A stretch of 64,000 bases of DNA from Dictyophora rubrovolvata (lineage: Eukaryota > Basidiomycota > Agaricomycetes > Phallales > Phallaceae): assembly GCA_029959195.1 (NCBI GenBank), contig CP114124.1, positions 1,178,001 through 1,242,000 of the forward strand, written 5' to 3'. Positions 1 through 12,900 of this stretch are shown in pieces (positions within the stretch are counted from its first letter, which is position 1; each line of letters begins with the position of its first letter). The notes beneath the pieces were generated by a model that saw only the letters and a program-made list of their open reading frames with translations, was not told the DNA's origin and did no database searches. A program made the translations under genes and the position numbers.

Positions 1-1719
1 AATCGTCACCCTCATCGACTTCGGCATCGGCTGCTACATCAGTACCATCGAGCTTAACCGCGACTCCAGGGCAATCGAAACAAGAACCTATGGAAAAGGA
101 AGATTTCGCCTGTGGCATCTGTTTCGAAGAGAAGCCTGCACTGTATGGATTACTGAGTACGTGACGAAGGCAAAACCTCATATCTCGTTCTTACGTATAT
201 TTTCGTAGACGGATGTTCACACGCATTTTGTCTAACAGTATGTGCCACAATGTAGTAGCTTTCTTGTCCTTGAATTCACTTTTTATTTTTAGTGTATTCG
301 CCGATGGCGCGACCCTGAAGGCAAAGGCATGGATCTTACCGAATCCGGGATGCACAAGACCTGCCCAATGTGTCGTACCAAGAGTAAATTCGTTGCGCCA
401 TCTAGTATATTCTTCCCGCAAGACGACCCGCGTAAAGTTGCCGTCGTCGAGAACTACAAACAAAGCATGTCACGCGTTCCCTGTCGATATTTTGTAAAAT
501 CGACCCCTGAAAACAGATTTTGTCCTTTCGGTAAGATTTTTCCTTTGTGGGACGCTTTTTGTTCATGTATCCTTTAACTCTGGATTTGTTTAGGCAAGGA
601 TTGCTTTTATCAGCACCTCAATGAAGACGGGACTCCATATGTTTTTACAGAAGGCGTGGATGCTATGATGGTTTGTTTCACACTCGCCTTGTTTTTGTTC
701 CAGTTGTAAACGTTTTCACAGCGTCGTCGTCGTCGGGAAAATGACGTTGGTAACGTCTGGGATACTGATCCATTCCAAATTGTGCTGGAAGCCCTGGAAG
801 ATTCCATAGGTCTACCATTGCCCAATGACGGCGAAGAACACGAAACTTCAGATACCGCCCTTGCCATCAACATTGAAACAAGTGCTGTGGAGACCAATTC
901 GGACAGTAACAACGGCGAATTAAACGACAACGTAAGTACATGCATTCTGTTATCTTCTACAAGTGTATAAATTGGAATGCTGACTTTTAGTTTTGGATGA
1001 ATTTTTTATACATTGCCCGTCGCTCTTGAAATCCCTGTTCTTCCTACACATTTTTCCCTTTATCCTGTTCTAACATTGTTACAATTACGTGAACTGATCC
1101 ATTTATTTATCTCCGTGTTATCATCATCTCCAAATGTTGTTGTTGTTTTATTTTACTATTGTGCTTTTAGATTCGTCGCGAAGTTTTCAATCTGCATCTA
1201 GGGCAGATGATGAGAACGATGGGACATTCTTGTTCTGGAACAGGCATGACTATGTCATCTGCTATCGATATAGAGGCTCTTCTCGCAGAATCGTTATCAT
1301 CCGAATATGACGAAGAGAGTTGGGATGAAGACGAACCGTTGGTTGTGTACACCGGTGACCTTTGTGGCGAAGATGCTGATGATGAAGACGATGGAGAAGA
1401 AGAATCTGGCTCATATTGGGACGATCTTCTGTCGAATCCAACAGTTACTTCTGTCGCTCCGAAACCATTCGCAGTGCTGCAAATTGGGGAAGACGAGGAG
1501 GACGATTATTTCGACTCGGAAGCTTTCCTGGACAGCCCTGCTGAGCTGGAGTCTGAGTCGGAGCCAGAAGAGTCGGAAATAGAAACGGAAATCGAAGATG
1601 CCATCGATGTTTCGAATGTCACAGCTACCGCCCTATCTTGCCTTCCTGTCGTCGACGAGCAGTGGGATATCTCTTTACTCGCCGATGAAAGCTCGCGATT
1701 CGTGGACCAACGGTGGTGA
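1..1719 (+). CDS. Makorin-like RING/CCCH E3 ubiquitin ligase, 5' end outside window
   Basis: The reading frame is open at the left edge, so the N-terminus is missing. Six exons fit: 3-157, 209-237, 293-530, 594-670, 722-931 and 1171-1719. The first three build a C3HC4 RING finger: CGIC, then GCSHAFCLTC, then CPMCR. A CCCH finger follows, built on RFCPFGKDCFYQH. RING followed by CCCH is the C-terminal signature of makorins, which transfer ubiquitin to protein substrates. The last 200 residues are strongly acidic (runs of D and E) and resemble nothing I know. The intron 932-1170 (239 nt) is far longer than its neighbours and holds an internal acceptor at 990 that would give a short alternative C-terminus. 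Family call is firm; substrate unknown. Confidence 0.85.
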
Positions 1720-2644
1720 ACCCCTACCCTACCCCCTTTGCTAAGTTAGCCGCAGCATCTTCCTCCCTTTGTCATTCTTATCATCATTATCTCTTGTCCT
1801 CTTGCAATTCAAACGTTACGCACACGCCTGAACCCCCAATCTTTTCACCAATATCCTATCGTACAACTAAATTTCTTTTTATTAGACTGTTTCGTTGTTT
1901 TTCCTGCTCTGTTTTTCTTTTCCTGTTGGCTCTCGGTCTGCTCAATTCTCTCTATTCACTCATATCTGCTTTCGTTCTTTTTTTTCTCACGTCCCTTTTC
2001 CCTCATTACATTAGTCTGTATCCAAAGGGGGTGGATTCATTTTCTTACTAGGAGTATAATCGGAAGGTGGCACGGGTAGCATTAGCATATCTCCTTACTT
2101 TAGACACTTCCGCGGACTGCGGCGTTCTATCCAGGAACCGGAGCTGGCCATTTATAACAACAATATCTTTGGCTTCTGGCCGACGTGGATTCTAACGGGG
2201 ATTCGGTACCGTACTGTAGTGGTTTATTAATGGTGTGGCCAGACTGTAGCCTTAGAAAACAAAAGATATGGGTATATGAGTATGAATATGAGCCTATGGA
2301 ACATGATATGCTTTTCGTTTCATTTTTTAAACAAAATCCATTGGATGTATTGATACAGAGCGTGAAACACATGAGCGTTGGTACTATGTAAGCAGCGTGG
2401 TGTAGATGGATGCATGGATGTTGTTACAAATCAAGTTTTGTTTGAGGACGTAGGTACTGTTGAAATGGAAACAAGGACATGTGCTTCTTTTAAGACGAAG
2501 ACAAAACTTTTGAGTCAAGAATACAGAAAAGTACGGTTGTATAATCGCAATAGATCGTATGGGTCTAGATGAACGCAGGGAAAAAAAAACTGAAGAGAAA
2601 TAACGTTAATGAAATCCAGCACGCTCCCTTGAGGTTTGGTATGT
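1720..2644. other. Intergenic, 3' flanks of convergent genes
   Basis: About 920 bases between the stop codons of the makorin-like gene and the phosphatase gene. The first 300 bases are T/C-rich, as in a 3' UTR. Short open frames are present on both strands but none shows a domain or consistent splice structure. I see no RNA gene or repeat. Confidence 0.5.
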
Positions 2645-3301
2645 CTATTTGGTACTCCACTCGTCTTCCATATCACATTCTGCCTTAACGAGGGCTTCGT
2701 ACTGGCGAAGTTGACGTATGAAACCTTGATTGGGATTTACACAAGGTCGCCTGGAACGAATAAAATCGATCGCTTTTTCGGCGGTTATACCGGATGTATG
2801 TGTATAGGCATGGGAAGAAGATGAACAATGTGCTTTGATATAATATGCAGCAACAATGCTTGGGGAGCGTGATACGCCTTGCCAACAATGGATAAGGATC
2901 CGAGGTCGAGGGGTAGTTCCGATGGATGATTGTTCGTTGTCGTCATCATCTTGATCGTTGTCATCCTGAAGGAAACACCGGCATTTCCCCCCAATCTTGC
3001 GCTTGGCTTCACAACTGCCCAGAATTTCTTCCATCCAAGCTGTTGCTCTCCTGACAGCACTTAGGAGATCCTCGAAAGGAGAGTCATCAAGTGGAAGGTC
3101 TAGACATGTGACCCAGTCGGGAAATTTAGGTCGAAAGCGCAAGATTGAAGGTCCGAGGATGCTTATGACATGTGTAATACCAAGACTGCGCAATGCAGCG
3201 GGCGAACAGGCCGTCCGTGCATCTGAAATAAAAACGTTGGATGAGATTTTGGATGCACCGCAGCGTGGTGGAACTATAAAAGGCTGTCGAAAGGGATACA
3301 A
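2645..3301 (-). CDS. Dual-specificity protein phosphatase
   Basis: A single-exon frame of 218 residues. The active-site loop HCWQGVSRSPS (HCx5R) lies near residue 140. It is preceded by SNVFISDA and LGITHVISI, typical N-terminal blocks of the DSPc fold, and followed by AIDFIRSRRPCVNPNQGF, the usual helix after the catalytic loop. Such enzymes remove phosphate from Ser/Thr and Tyr. Between the general-acid region and the HC loop sits an acidic low-complexity insert (about residues 95-135, with DDNDQDDDDNEQ) absent from most family members. The insert stays in frame, so it may be a loop or an unrecognised intron. The conserved Cys and Arg are intact, so the enzyme should be active. Confidence 0.88.
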   Translation of the reverse strand: MYPFRQPFIVPPRCGASKISSNVFISDARTACSPAALRSLGITHVISILGPSILRFRPKFPDWVTCLDLPLDDSPFEDLLSAVRRATAWMEEILGSCEAKRKIGGKCRCFLQDDNDQDDDDNEQSSIGTTPRPRILIHCWQGVSRSPSIVAAYYIKAHCSSSSHAYTHTSGITAEKAIDFIRSRRPCVNPNQGFIRQLRQYEALVKAECDMEDEWSTK

Positions 3302-4991
3302 TGTCTGAATTGTTGTTCTGCCTTTAAGAGAGCAAGAAGTTTACTTTAGATTTTCCGGCTGAAAAAGAGGTGATAGATGTTGCTGCTGTCGAAATGGGCA
3401 TGGATGGGGGGATAGCAGGAGAGGTCTGGACGTTCATCTCGGCTTATAGTGGAGATGGCCTCTTATGCAATCGCCGTTGTTTATGAACAGAGGATGGAAG
3501 AAATGCTTAAATAGAGGTGGTGGTGTTACATAAAGGAAGCAAAGGAAAGGAAAGAAAGAAATAAATCAAGGATGTTGGTGCATTGGGCCGTCTCGGATGA
3601 GCAACTCAAATGGGCGTCTATTATTTTTTGACGTCGCGAGACTGCGTTTACAGCTCAGCCTGTATACGCAGCGTTCCTGAAGCCCGGATCCCAAGACTCG
3701 AGCCCTGAAGCTTGAAGGCCTGAGATCTGAATTTCGGAAATATATCATCGATTAGTTTTTGTTGACTGGCTCAAAAATGCTTAGTGCTAATACTAATTAA
3801 GATTGTCTTATTATTTACACAGCTCCCAATTTCCAAAGATTCCCAAGCCTGCTCGAAGATATGGATATATTGCTTACCTAATTATAACCGTGAGAAGCCA
3901 TATTTTTCCGGTTCCATCGTGTGCCAGGGCGTTTATGGGCGTGTCCGCATAAGAGATTGCAGATCAATTTCAGATTGAAATCCACTTAAAAGAGCAAAGG
4001 CTTCTTCCGGTTTTGAGACTTTCTTTTGTGACTACGCAAGACCATAGCTTGAGATTTATTTCTACGAAATTAAAGCCTGTCAACATATATTTTCCCATAT
4101 GGCTTTCATCTTCTGTATCGGTTGCTCAACGAGATCCGGGATGATTCACGACGGTTGCGACTTAATAGCTGGATAGGAGGGCTATACCCTTCTTTCTATT
4201 TCAAATTAAAGATGAGACGAATTTGCCCTTTTTGTACGTACACAAGTTGACGATATTAAACCAACGTGTCAGAACGAACTTGCGAAAGCACCCTACATCG
4301 GAAGGTTAATGTTGATTGAGGAGTTCGAGGAGAAATACGACACGTATTGACTGGCCATGAGAATTAAATGACTTGGGAAAGAAGTTGGGTCTAGGTGCAC
4401 CTCCTAAACTAAACTTTCAAAGTCTAAAGCCAAGTCCAAATCCAACACTCAGAAGCAGCCCGTCCCGGTAGTCTAACATTATTAAACTCGCGCTCGGGTC
4501 GTCCTTCACGAATGACGGTAATCACTCTCCGAAGAATTATGGGAAAATGCGTGGCATCCGCATGGCCTTTTCTTGACGCCGATTGAGTTGCATGCTTGAA
4601 AAATCACGTATACATTGACAGCACATTCGAGCTTCTAAAAGCATGAGTGGGAAACCTGGTATAATTTGGATGATGAGCATGTTTTGGACTGACGATGACG
4701 TTCACGCTCTTTGATGTTGGCTGATGACATGCACTGGCCAGGCTGTACGAGGGGATAATCAATACTGGTTTATTTTTACATATATCGTTACAGTTCTATA
4801 TCGATTTCTGCAATTTCAAGCTTTTGTCGTGAAAACTAGACACTTAGGATCATCTCCATTGGACACGCTAAATAGCAGAGCGTCTAGCGTTACCTAAACT
4901 CTGAAGCGCTATGAAGTCAATGTCGCCCTCGTCGTCGGGTGGTACAACTTCTGTCGTCATAGAATTTGTACTGGCTCCCTAACCATATGTC
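3302..4991. other. Intergenic region of 1.7 kb, no gene recognised
   Basis: Between the divergent phosphatase and APN2 start codons. Only short frames are present (60-64 residues) without domain or splice support. No tRNA-like cloverleaf, tandem repeat or match to the other repeats in this window was seen. It is long for this gene-dense genome. Confidence 0.5.
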
Positions 4992-7141
4992 ATGCGAATA
5001 CTGACTTGGAATGTTGTAAGCTTTATGAACCCCCTCTTGGGAATTCACCCTCTTATGAACCTTTAGAATGGAATTAGAACCTTACCTCAATATCATCCGT
5101 ATGTCGAGTCACTTATCCTTTCCTCACACATTGCGCTCATGGGGCATGATTACTCTCCAGCTGGAATTCTTTAAAAACCTCAGATGCTATCCTGGACGAA
5201 CTTAAAGCCGATATAATATGTTTTCAAGGTCTGTTTTTTGTTCGTTTTCTACGGAAGCGACACTGTCTGAAAGAAACCATTTCTTAAAGAGATGAAAACG
5301 CAGCGCAACCTATTGCCAAAATGCTTTCCACTTCCCAAGAAATACGACTCATTTCTGTCTTTCCCTCTTAATAAGGGAGGATATAGTGGCGTCGCGGTAT
5401 ACACAAAAACTCGTTCTACGGCGCCTCTAAAAGCTGAAGAAGGTTTGACCGGAAAGCTACAACCAAAGCCGCCGTTTGATACCACTGAACGAATATCATC
5501 ATCTTACCCTCTACTCGCCGATCTACCTATCTACCCCGAAGACGACGGGTCCAAACTATCCAGCCTGATAGACTTGGACTCCGAGGGACGAACTCTGATG
5601 CTAGATCTCGGTCTCTTCGTTCTTATAAACGTTTATTGTCCGGCGGAAACATCAGAAACGCGTCTTCCGTACAAGATGAATTTTCACGTACTTCTCCAGG
5701 AAAGAGTCCGCAAACTGATTGAAGAAGAAAAGAGACAGGTTATTGTCGTAGGAGATATCAACGCCGCCGCTGCGCCGATCGATCATTGCGATGGAAACCT
5801 TCCGAGTAATTTTACAACGTTTTGGGAGAGACCACCACGTGCTTGGTTTAAAAACTGGCTGTTCCCTCTAGGTCCTATGGTTGATGTTGTACGGAAATCA
5901 TGGCCCGATCGAAAGGGAATGTACACATGTAGGTTATGCAAAATTGGTTGAAAATGTTTCAGCTCTCAAAAAAGATGCAAATTGGGCTACAGGCTGGAAT
6001 ACTCGAATATCCGCACGTGATTCCAATTATGGAAGCAGGGTGGATTATATTCTCTTGACAGAGGGTCTTCTTCCGTGGGTGAGATGTGGTGATATCCAGC
6101 CTTCGATAAAGGGTTCAGACCATTGCCCGGTTTTTATTGATCTATACGATGAAATACGTTTGGAATCTGGTGAAACCCTTACTCTGAAAGATGCGATGCA
6201 GTATGACGTAGCAAACCGGCGTGCTCCGCGAATTGCAGCTAGGTTTTGGGACGAATACAAACAAAAGAATTTGTCGTCGTTTTTCGTGTCGAAAAAGAAG
6301 AACGAGTATTCATCTTCTTCTGGGTCCAGTCCATCGACTACTCCGCCAGAGGACGTTCAGAAGAAAACTCTCACGACGAAGGTAGAAACTACTATGGAGA
6401 TTGAAACGGCGGATCCAGTGCAATTGTCATCTCAAGAACATTTATCATTACCTTCTTCGAGTTCTACCTCCACACTAGCGAGTTCTCAGACGACGACAAC
6501 TGTCAAGCCGCATCACAAAAGGAGTCGAGACGACCAAAAAGATGAATCCAAGCGGAAAAAGCAAAAGATTAGCCAAGCGAAAATCTCATCATTCTTTATA
6601 AAGGATGGTGGAAAGTCGTCATCATTGTCGTCAGTGCCTTCCTTCAAGGTTGAAAACGAGGTTATTAGCATTGACGAAGCTGAACCGTCCGAGCGTCAGA
6701 TCGAGGAAGACCGGTTGTTAGCCTTGCAGTTGTCGCAGTGGGAAGAAAATCTCGATGTTGCTGTCGAATCTACCAGTACCTCGTCTTCGGCGCCGTTGAA
6801 TTCCCAGAGTAAGGCCGCGTGGAGTGAGATGCTGGCACCCATTCAACCTCCCAGATGTGATGTCCACAGCGAGCTTTGTAAGGAATGGACCGTCAATAAA
6901 CCAGGTCCGAATAAAGGCAAAACATTCTTTCTCTGTTCACGGTGCGACAAATTTATCTTATGGTTGTTTTCTTTTGAACTTCAGCTTATTCTTCGTTAGA
7001 CCTGTAGGGCCAGGTTATGACAAAGGTAGGACGGAACGACTAAGAGAAGAAGTTGATACCCGATACCGCTGCAATTATTTCAAGTGGTCGAGCGAAATCA
7101 AAAGAGAAAGTCAGAAGACAAATGTAAAACAGAAGCGGTAG
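4992..7141 (+). CDS. APN2: AP endonuclease 2 (Apn2), base-excision repair
   Basis: Six exons: 4992-5015, 5067-5098, 5161-5228, 5290-5928, 5993-6941 and 7000-7141. They sum to 1854 nt (617 aa). The start is fixed by MRILTWNV and NGIRTLPQYHPWNS, the family N-terminus. Later ExoIII-type motifs are QEMKTQRN, VVGDINAAAAPIDHCD, SNYGSRVDYILLTEG and GSDHCPVFIDL, so the nuclease core looks complete. It cleaves DNA 5' of abasic sites and trims blocked 3' ends. Two PCNA-binding (PIP-box) candidates follow, QKNLSSFF and QAKISSFF, separated by a Ser/Lys-rich linker. The C-terminus carries a zf-GRF finger split by the last intron (CSRPVGPG ... RCNYFKWSSE), as in vertebrate APE2. The gene ends only about 50 bp before the direct repeat of the A/B island. 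Confidence 0.95.
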
Positions 7142-7189
7142 TCTTGGCGGTAGTGTATTTTATATTACATTGTATATATATAAATATAT

Positions 7190-7950
7190 AGTGGCAGTGT
7201 CTCGGAAGATGGGGAAGATAATGGAGATGGTGATGACAATTATGGCGACGACAGATAGGATGAAGACGGTAAAGATAATGGAGAAGAAGACGAGAGAGAA
7301 GTAGTGATGACGATGATGATGGTAAGCCTGAAGTCTAGCTCAATAACGTGTTATATATCGTAACTCACAATGTCCACCATTCCATTGATGGAGAGGATAA
7401 TGGAGACGGAGATGACGATTATGCTGAGGACGGTATAGATGACACAGAGGGTAGAAATAATGGAGAAGTAACCGAAAGAAGCAGTGATAACGATGATAAT
7501 GGTAAGCCTGACGTCTGGCTCGATAATCTATTATATATCGAAGCTCACAATATGCCATCACTCCATCACTCCCTCTTTGCATTTATGGGACCCCTGGTCA
7601 ACATAGACGTGTCGTTATTGAGGTGATACTTGGTGAATCATCATCCTTTCATAGCACATATAGATACGTTCGCTGATATGGTGTTTGTTTGCAATTAGGT
7701 TGCAACAATTGAAGAACCTCACGCCCCGTGGATGCCCGCGGTATTAAACCTATGATGGGTTTAATTGAACGCTAAAAATGGCTATACATGTTTGAACATG
7801 GAATTTTAGATTTATCTCAACCCAATGACGAGCGGCACGGCAATGAGGGATTCACCGACCTGAATATCGTTTCAGGTTATCTTCAAACATCATTTTTGTC
7901 GTGTGCCGTAGATGTTAGTACATAAGAATGAGGCATAGACTTCTGAGCAA
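7190..7950 (+). repeat. Left direct repeat, copy of gene B 3' end and flank
   Basis: Closely resembles 12785-13545. Shared blocks include the GTCTCGGAAGATGG start of the acidic segment, GGTAAGCCTGA just before the gene B stop, TTATATATCG after it, and about 400 bp of 3' flank (TGTTTGTTTGCAATTAGG and further). The acidic coding piece with its stop context occurs twice here in tandem (about 7195-7385 and 7386-7570), with in-frame stops, so it is not a working gene. It marks the left side of the A/B island in the same orientation as the right copy. Confidence 0.8.
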
Positions 7951-8070
7951 TTCAATGACAACTGTCTGTTGTGCATATCACCTGGCTCCGATTGTTTCTC
8001 TATCTGCAAAGTAGTTGGAAGACAGTAATGTCATTACAAGAAATTAATCAAGCCCATGTACGCCACACTC

Positions 8071-9750
8071 TTAATCCAAAAACTCCTCTGGCCACCTTTT
8101 CACTGATTTCATCTTTTCTGTCAGCCTCTTGGCGTGCTGTTGTATCATCAGAAGGACTTTAGCCAACTTAAAGCGAATTTGGATATTGTGCTCTTCAAAG
8201 ACGTCGGAAAAATCTCTGCAGGCTAAAACTGACATAAATCCCCACTTCGAGGGGAAGTTGTTTTTGTCCCAGCTCTTGATATACGGAAAAAATGCATAAA
8301 TGAGAAGCCCATTCGAGGCGTATCCAATTCCGTAGATAATGGCATATTCGGGAATCTTATAATCCTGTAATCATATGAGTATCCTCCACTCGTCGGAAGT
8401 AAAAAATCAATACTTCAGGTTGAGGTGTCCGACCTTTCCGTGCGGGAGGTTTGTCCTGCCATTCAGTAATTAAGGACGCGATGATCATAACCAGGGACGA
8501 GTGTGCCGAAAATGCAAGCTGTGCTGCCATCGGAAGCTTGGCGGCTCTAGAATTGTTTCCATCTATAACGGGGATACGAAGTCCCATGGAGGCTTCCGAC
8601 GGGACCTGAAGACGAGCTGAATCTTGCTCTTCATGTGTTATCTTCTTTGATCCTCGAGAAACTCGCTTTTTTGTTTCTCCAAGAGCAGTAACTGGATACA
8701 AATCATAATTTAGGCGTTTTACTGGGATAGTTCCGCGTCTAATTCTAGCCATGTAATCGGGTTTTGGATGAGATCCGAAGCAGAGCAGTTCGTCTCGGAA
8801 GGAAAGCTTGACATTCCTGGACATATCATAAACTAATGATGGGTAGAAGATTCAGATATGGGGACTTACGAGGTTGTTTCACAACCTGGGACATTAAAAA
8901 AACCACTTAGAGGAGTACCATGCAAACGTTCTACTTCTAATTCAGATTTAGGGCCCAGACCTGCCTGCATTATAAAGGTTGGTAAAGCTAATAGGTTGGT
9001 GAGACTCCATGCAATCCCACCACCTTCAAGGTTTTGGTTATTCATGTTGAAAATGTTTGAGACAGGGAACTCAGCAGCCTGTATGTCTTTCTGAGGACGC
9101 AACTTGACATAATGCTGGTTGGGATCATGTGTACTCAGAATAGTTCGGAGAGCTTGGCGCCAAAGAGCTTCGTCGTCTTTGGAAGATACTGAAATTGAAG
9201 ACTACAAAAACAATGAACACTTCTTAACAATCACAATTTAAAGCTCTAATGCAAACCCCTTCAGGTGTAAACCATTCTGCCGGAAGGCTAAACGCGTGGT
9301 GTGGTTCCGACTCAGAGTCTTGGTCTTCCTTTGGTTCAAATAATTTAACTAGCTTGTTTAGGAGGTTTCTGTGGCTAATATTTCCTGTAGCAGCCAAAGC
9401 CAGATCATCAGCAGCCGACGCCTGAAATGACCAGTCGTAATACCGCTCGAGTTCTTGTGTCGTTACATTACTGAAGTACATCATATTGAACTTCAGCACA
9501 TCTCATGGTCTACGGTGGAACAAAGTAGCAACCTAGCTGTGATACTGGACCCTGATTGTGTATTAGGATCACCGCTTGCTCCTTTCTTCCGGGATCCAGT
9601 GTTGAAAGGGATTCCATATCGCTTCAGCCACAGCGTCAACCGACTTGGAATCGGAGCTGCTGGTCCTGCTTGTTCGTGTTCCGTTCGTGGCTGCTCAGTA
9701 CTCGGTCTTTGGATTTCAACTTTAGGTATCGCTTGTTTAGCAGGAGGCAT
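8071..9750 (-). CDS. Gene A: uncharacterised protein, divergent partner of gene B
   Basis: Start MPPAKQAIPKVEIQRP at 9750, stop at 8071. Exons recovered include 9750 to about 9531, about 9475 to 9240, an exon ending with the block SDEALWR-like to VPGCETTS (about 9200-8866), 8824 to about 8418, and about 8362 to 8071. Notable blocks are SRLTLWLKRYGIPFNTG near the N-terminus and DYKIPEYAIIYGIGYASNG with IYAFFPYIKSW near the C-terminus. No known domain, signal peptide or clear membrane segment is recognised. The gene is about 450 residues and looks intact. A decayed second copy lies on the plus strand at 30590-31071 and 31890-32115, which supports its being a real gene with an evolutionary history. 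Exon limits are approximate and the function is unknown. Confidence 0.6.
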
Positions 9751-9902
9751 AATGAATGCCGCTGAAGGAGTTGCGGTGAGGAAAGTCCTTATATGTCATG
9801 TATCTCAGCCCATGATTTCCATTTGAGTTACAATCGATATCGATGGTTTAGTAATATACGTCTTGTTGGCTGCTCTGCTGGAGCGGCTCAGGGTCATGCA
9901 CG
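9751..9902. promoter_or_regulatory. Shared bidirectional promoter of genes A and B
   Basis: Only 152 bp separate the two divergent start codons, so both promoters must overlap here. It holds a palindromic ATCGATATCGAT core around 9833. Its relic is recognisable at about 30590-30680 (TGTCGATTG, then AAGATACATGACAT), so this spacer travelled with the pair. Confidence 0.5.
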
Positions 9903-12900
9903 ATGTGTGACACAGTCGTGACGACCTTTGGCATGGTTCAAAACTTCGACATCGCAGCAAATCGAAGGTAAGTAATCACATTATTGGTTAAGGTAAAAAC
10001 TGACTGTCTTGATCAGGACTTATCCGCATTCGCAAATTTGGAAAGCATACTCAAGATACCCTTATGACTATCCAAGAGGGACGTCCGACGCTATTAAACA
10101 AGCCCTATATGAGTATAAAGCCTATATGGGTTCTTTCACACATAATCTCTTAATTCCTGAGGAATGGAAGGTAGATTGAGCATTAAGCATCCAAATTATT
10201 CATTTCATGATGATATCAGACTTTACTCGAGGATAGTGACAAACTTTCCACCATCCTTTGCAAATCCCTGAAGAGATACTTTGACTACCTTTCACACTTA
10301 TCCGAATATTGGGATCGTCCATATTTTTCGTATGCCCATACGACCAAGATTGAAAAACTTGCATTCCCAAAGCCACAAATCATCCCTGACGCATTGGATC
10401 CCTTGAAATACTACACAAATTTGTCTAAAGCATTACTACACATTTTTTCATATCCTGGCTTGACTACATGTCGCTGTGAAATGGACGCTGATCGGAATAT
10501 CTCGTTACTTCTATTCACCTTATTTGACTGGTTTGGGATTGTCCAGCCCGGGTATGGTTTTCATATTTCGCCATTGACACATTCTGTTACAGCCCTTTTA
10601 GATCTTCAAAGCATAAGATAATTGACTCCATCCGCGTTTTTAAACGGAACTCTCACCCACGATGGACAAGATATGGGCTGGTTCCGATCGTTTTCTTTCC
10701 CCAACGCTTACACCCTATCGGCGAACAAAGAGCGATTGCAGAAGCCCTACAAAACAATGAAGTTAAGGACAATCGGGTTCCAGAGACTCTGGTCCCTCTA
10801 CTGGCGGCCGTCGAACCAACATTAACATTATTACTCGGCCGCGCGATCATTAATTGGAAAGAAAAACGAAAAACTTCTAATGTAGGATGCGTGTTTGTTA
10901 AATCAAAGTGATTGAGAGACTCACTATTTTTAGGAAAGATTTGCGCTTCCTGAATGGTTATTTATTCATGGGATAGTTTATGACGCTATTCGAATTGATT
11001 TTTATACATTTTTGCCAAAAATCCTGGAGTGCGACGATGATGGCGGACCGTTGAAGTGGGAATTTATCTGCATTCCAATTCCCTTTGGATTCGATATTTT
11101 TTATTCGCGGGGTGTTTTGAAACGTGCTAGTTATGCTGCTGTTTTGTTGGCAATTCAACGGCACACAAATAGGATTTGCCTAGCACTTGATGATGTGGAC
11201 CTCCCTGCCATCTCGCCAGTCGTTTCTGAGTCGGATACGCTCGAGGACCCCAAGCCCTGTGAAGAAGAGCTGTTTACAGATGACAAAATAGAGAATGTCA
11301 CTGCTAATATGCAAAACGAGGCCGCCTCTCAATGTCTGTTAGATTGCATTCGTCGCACAAGTCTGAATTCATTTCAGTAAGTGACAACTGATCCTTCTCG
11401 AACATCCCCTGAAATAGCCAAGGAAGTTGTGCATCTAACTGGTCTCTTTTCGAGAGTGTTTCCCAAATGCAGGCGCTAGGCCCTCAAAAAGATTTTCTCC
11501 TCAGCTTCATTAACAATTGGCAATCTCGGTCCGGGAAGATTTCGCTCCCTGAAGATTGGTTGTCGGCAACTGCTTCGGAAAAATATCAAGTTGTATCTAA
11601 TTACAAGCCTAAAAATTCTCATTTCTGATCATTGCTACAGCCATATATGGACCCGTGGGATTTATTCCAAATTCTGCCCAAGCTAATACTGCAAACATGG
11701 GTATCCCATCGAAAAAAAAGTTTTATCCCGCTAACGGAAGAAGAGTTGCGAGCGCGGCATTTTGATCCTCAATCATTCTCCCCTGATTTTTACCTCTCAA
11801 CTCCTGCCCGCAAAGAACGAAGCAATGTCTATAAGATTCCGATGCAAAACCTCCTACCTGATACCATTCATTGTTTAGAACATTTTAAAGACGTGTTTCA
11901 GTACCTATCTCACGAACTCGACGCCAAGATGGCTATATCGAGTCCTTTTATGTGCACGCCGGGGTGCTGGCTAAAATAGTATGGTCTTTTAACTTGGTCA
12001 AAACATCATCCTGACCCATATCCCAGTGATATTGAGTCACGCTTTCCGACTGCGCTAAGTACTGATTCTTCCCCTGTCGATTTTGCGCTGCTCCTACATC
12101 CCATTCAAACCGTCCCAATCGAAATGGTGCCACTTACACCCGATGTGAATCTTCGAGCAACAATTCTGAATCCAGCTTTGGTAGTGGGTATTCAAGGACC
12201 AGTCGCATGGCCTGAAGAATTGTCGTGCTCGCCGGCATCGTCGCATTTACGACCGAAAAACAAATCTGAAGCGTTGCGTCAATTAGCCAAAGCGATCGAA
12301 CCAAGCTTGAAGACTCATATTATAAATTGGCAATTGCGTTTTGAACAAGGACTCGTTCCTACGAAAGACCTACCGTCATGGTTCATGTTATTTGGGTTGT
12401 TATACGACGCGAAAGAAGTCAACGTTGTTGCGCACATACCTTATATGAATGAGAACTCTCAATACTCATTCATCTCGTGTATTGTAGACACCATATCTTT
12501 TCCGCCAGTCAATGGATCCTCTAAAGTGACAGACTCGTGGTTCCTGGACCGATTTCGTGTGGGACTAGCCCTGTTGTCATTGCAAAAGCACGCGTTCCAT
12601 ATGGCCGGCCTTTGGGAATGCGTGATATGGCCTAACGAACTAGTTTCTTGGGAGGAGATTTTGGAACGGGAGTATCTTGGGCCTGTGCTGACACCATCCG
12701 AGAGAGGATACATGGTGGAACCTCATCCTATGTCGGAACTGTACCGGGAATTGCACGGATCTGATGAGACTCTTGGCGAGTATAGTGATAACGTCTCGGA
12801 AGATGGAGATGACAATTATGACAAGGATGATAGTGCTAATGACGACGGCGGAGATGACGAAGATGGTAGTGATAATGGAGAAAGAGACGGTATCGGTAAT

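Noticed and set aside
11977-11979. In-frame TAG in gene B suggesting a pseudogene
   Set aside because: A 48 nt intron begins inside the codon (TA|GTATGG) and ends at CCCAG 12026, with a CTGAC branch point. It preserves frame and makes the full CDS divisible by three.
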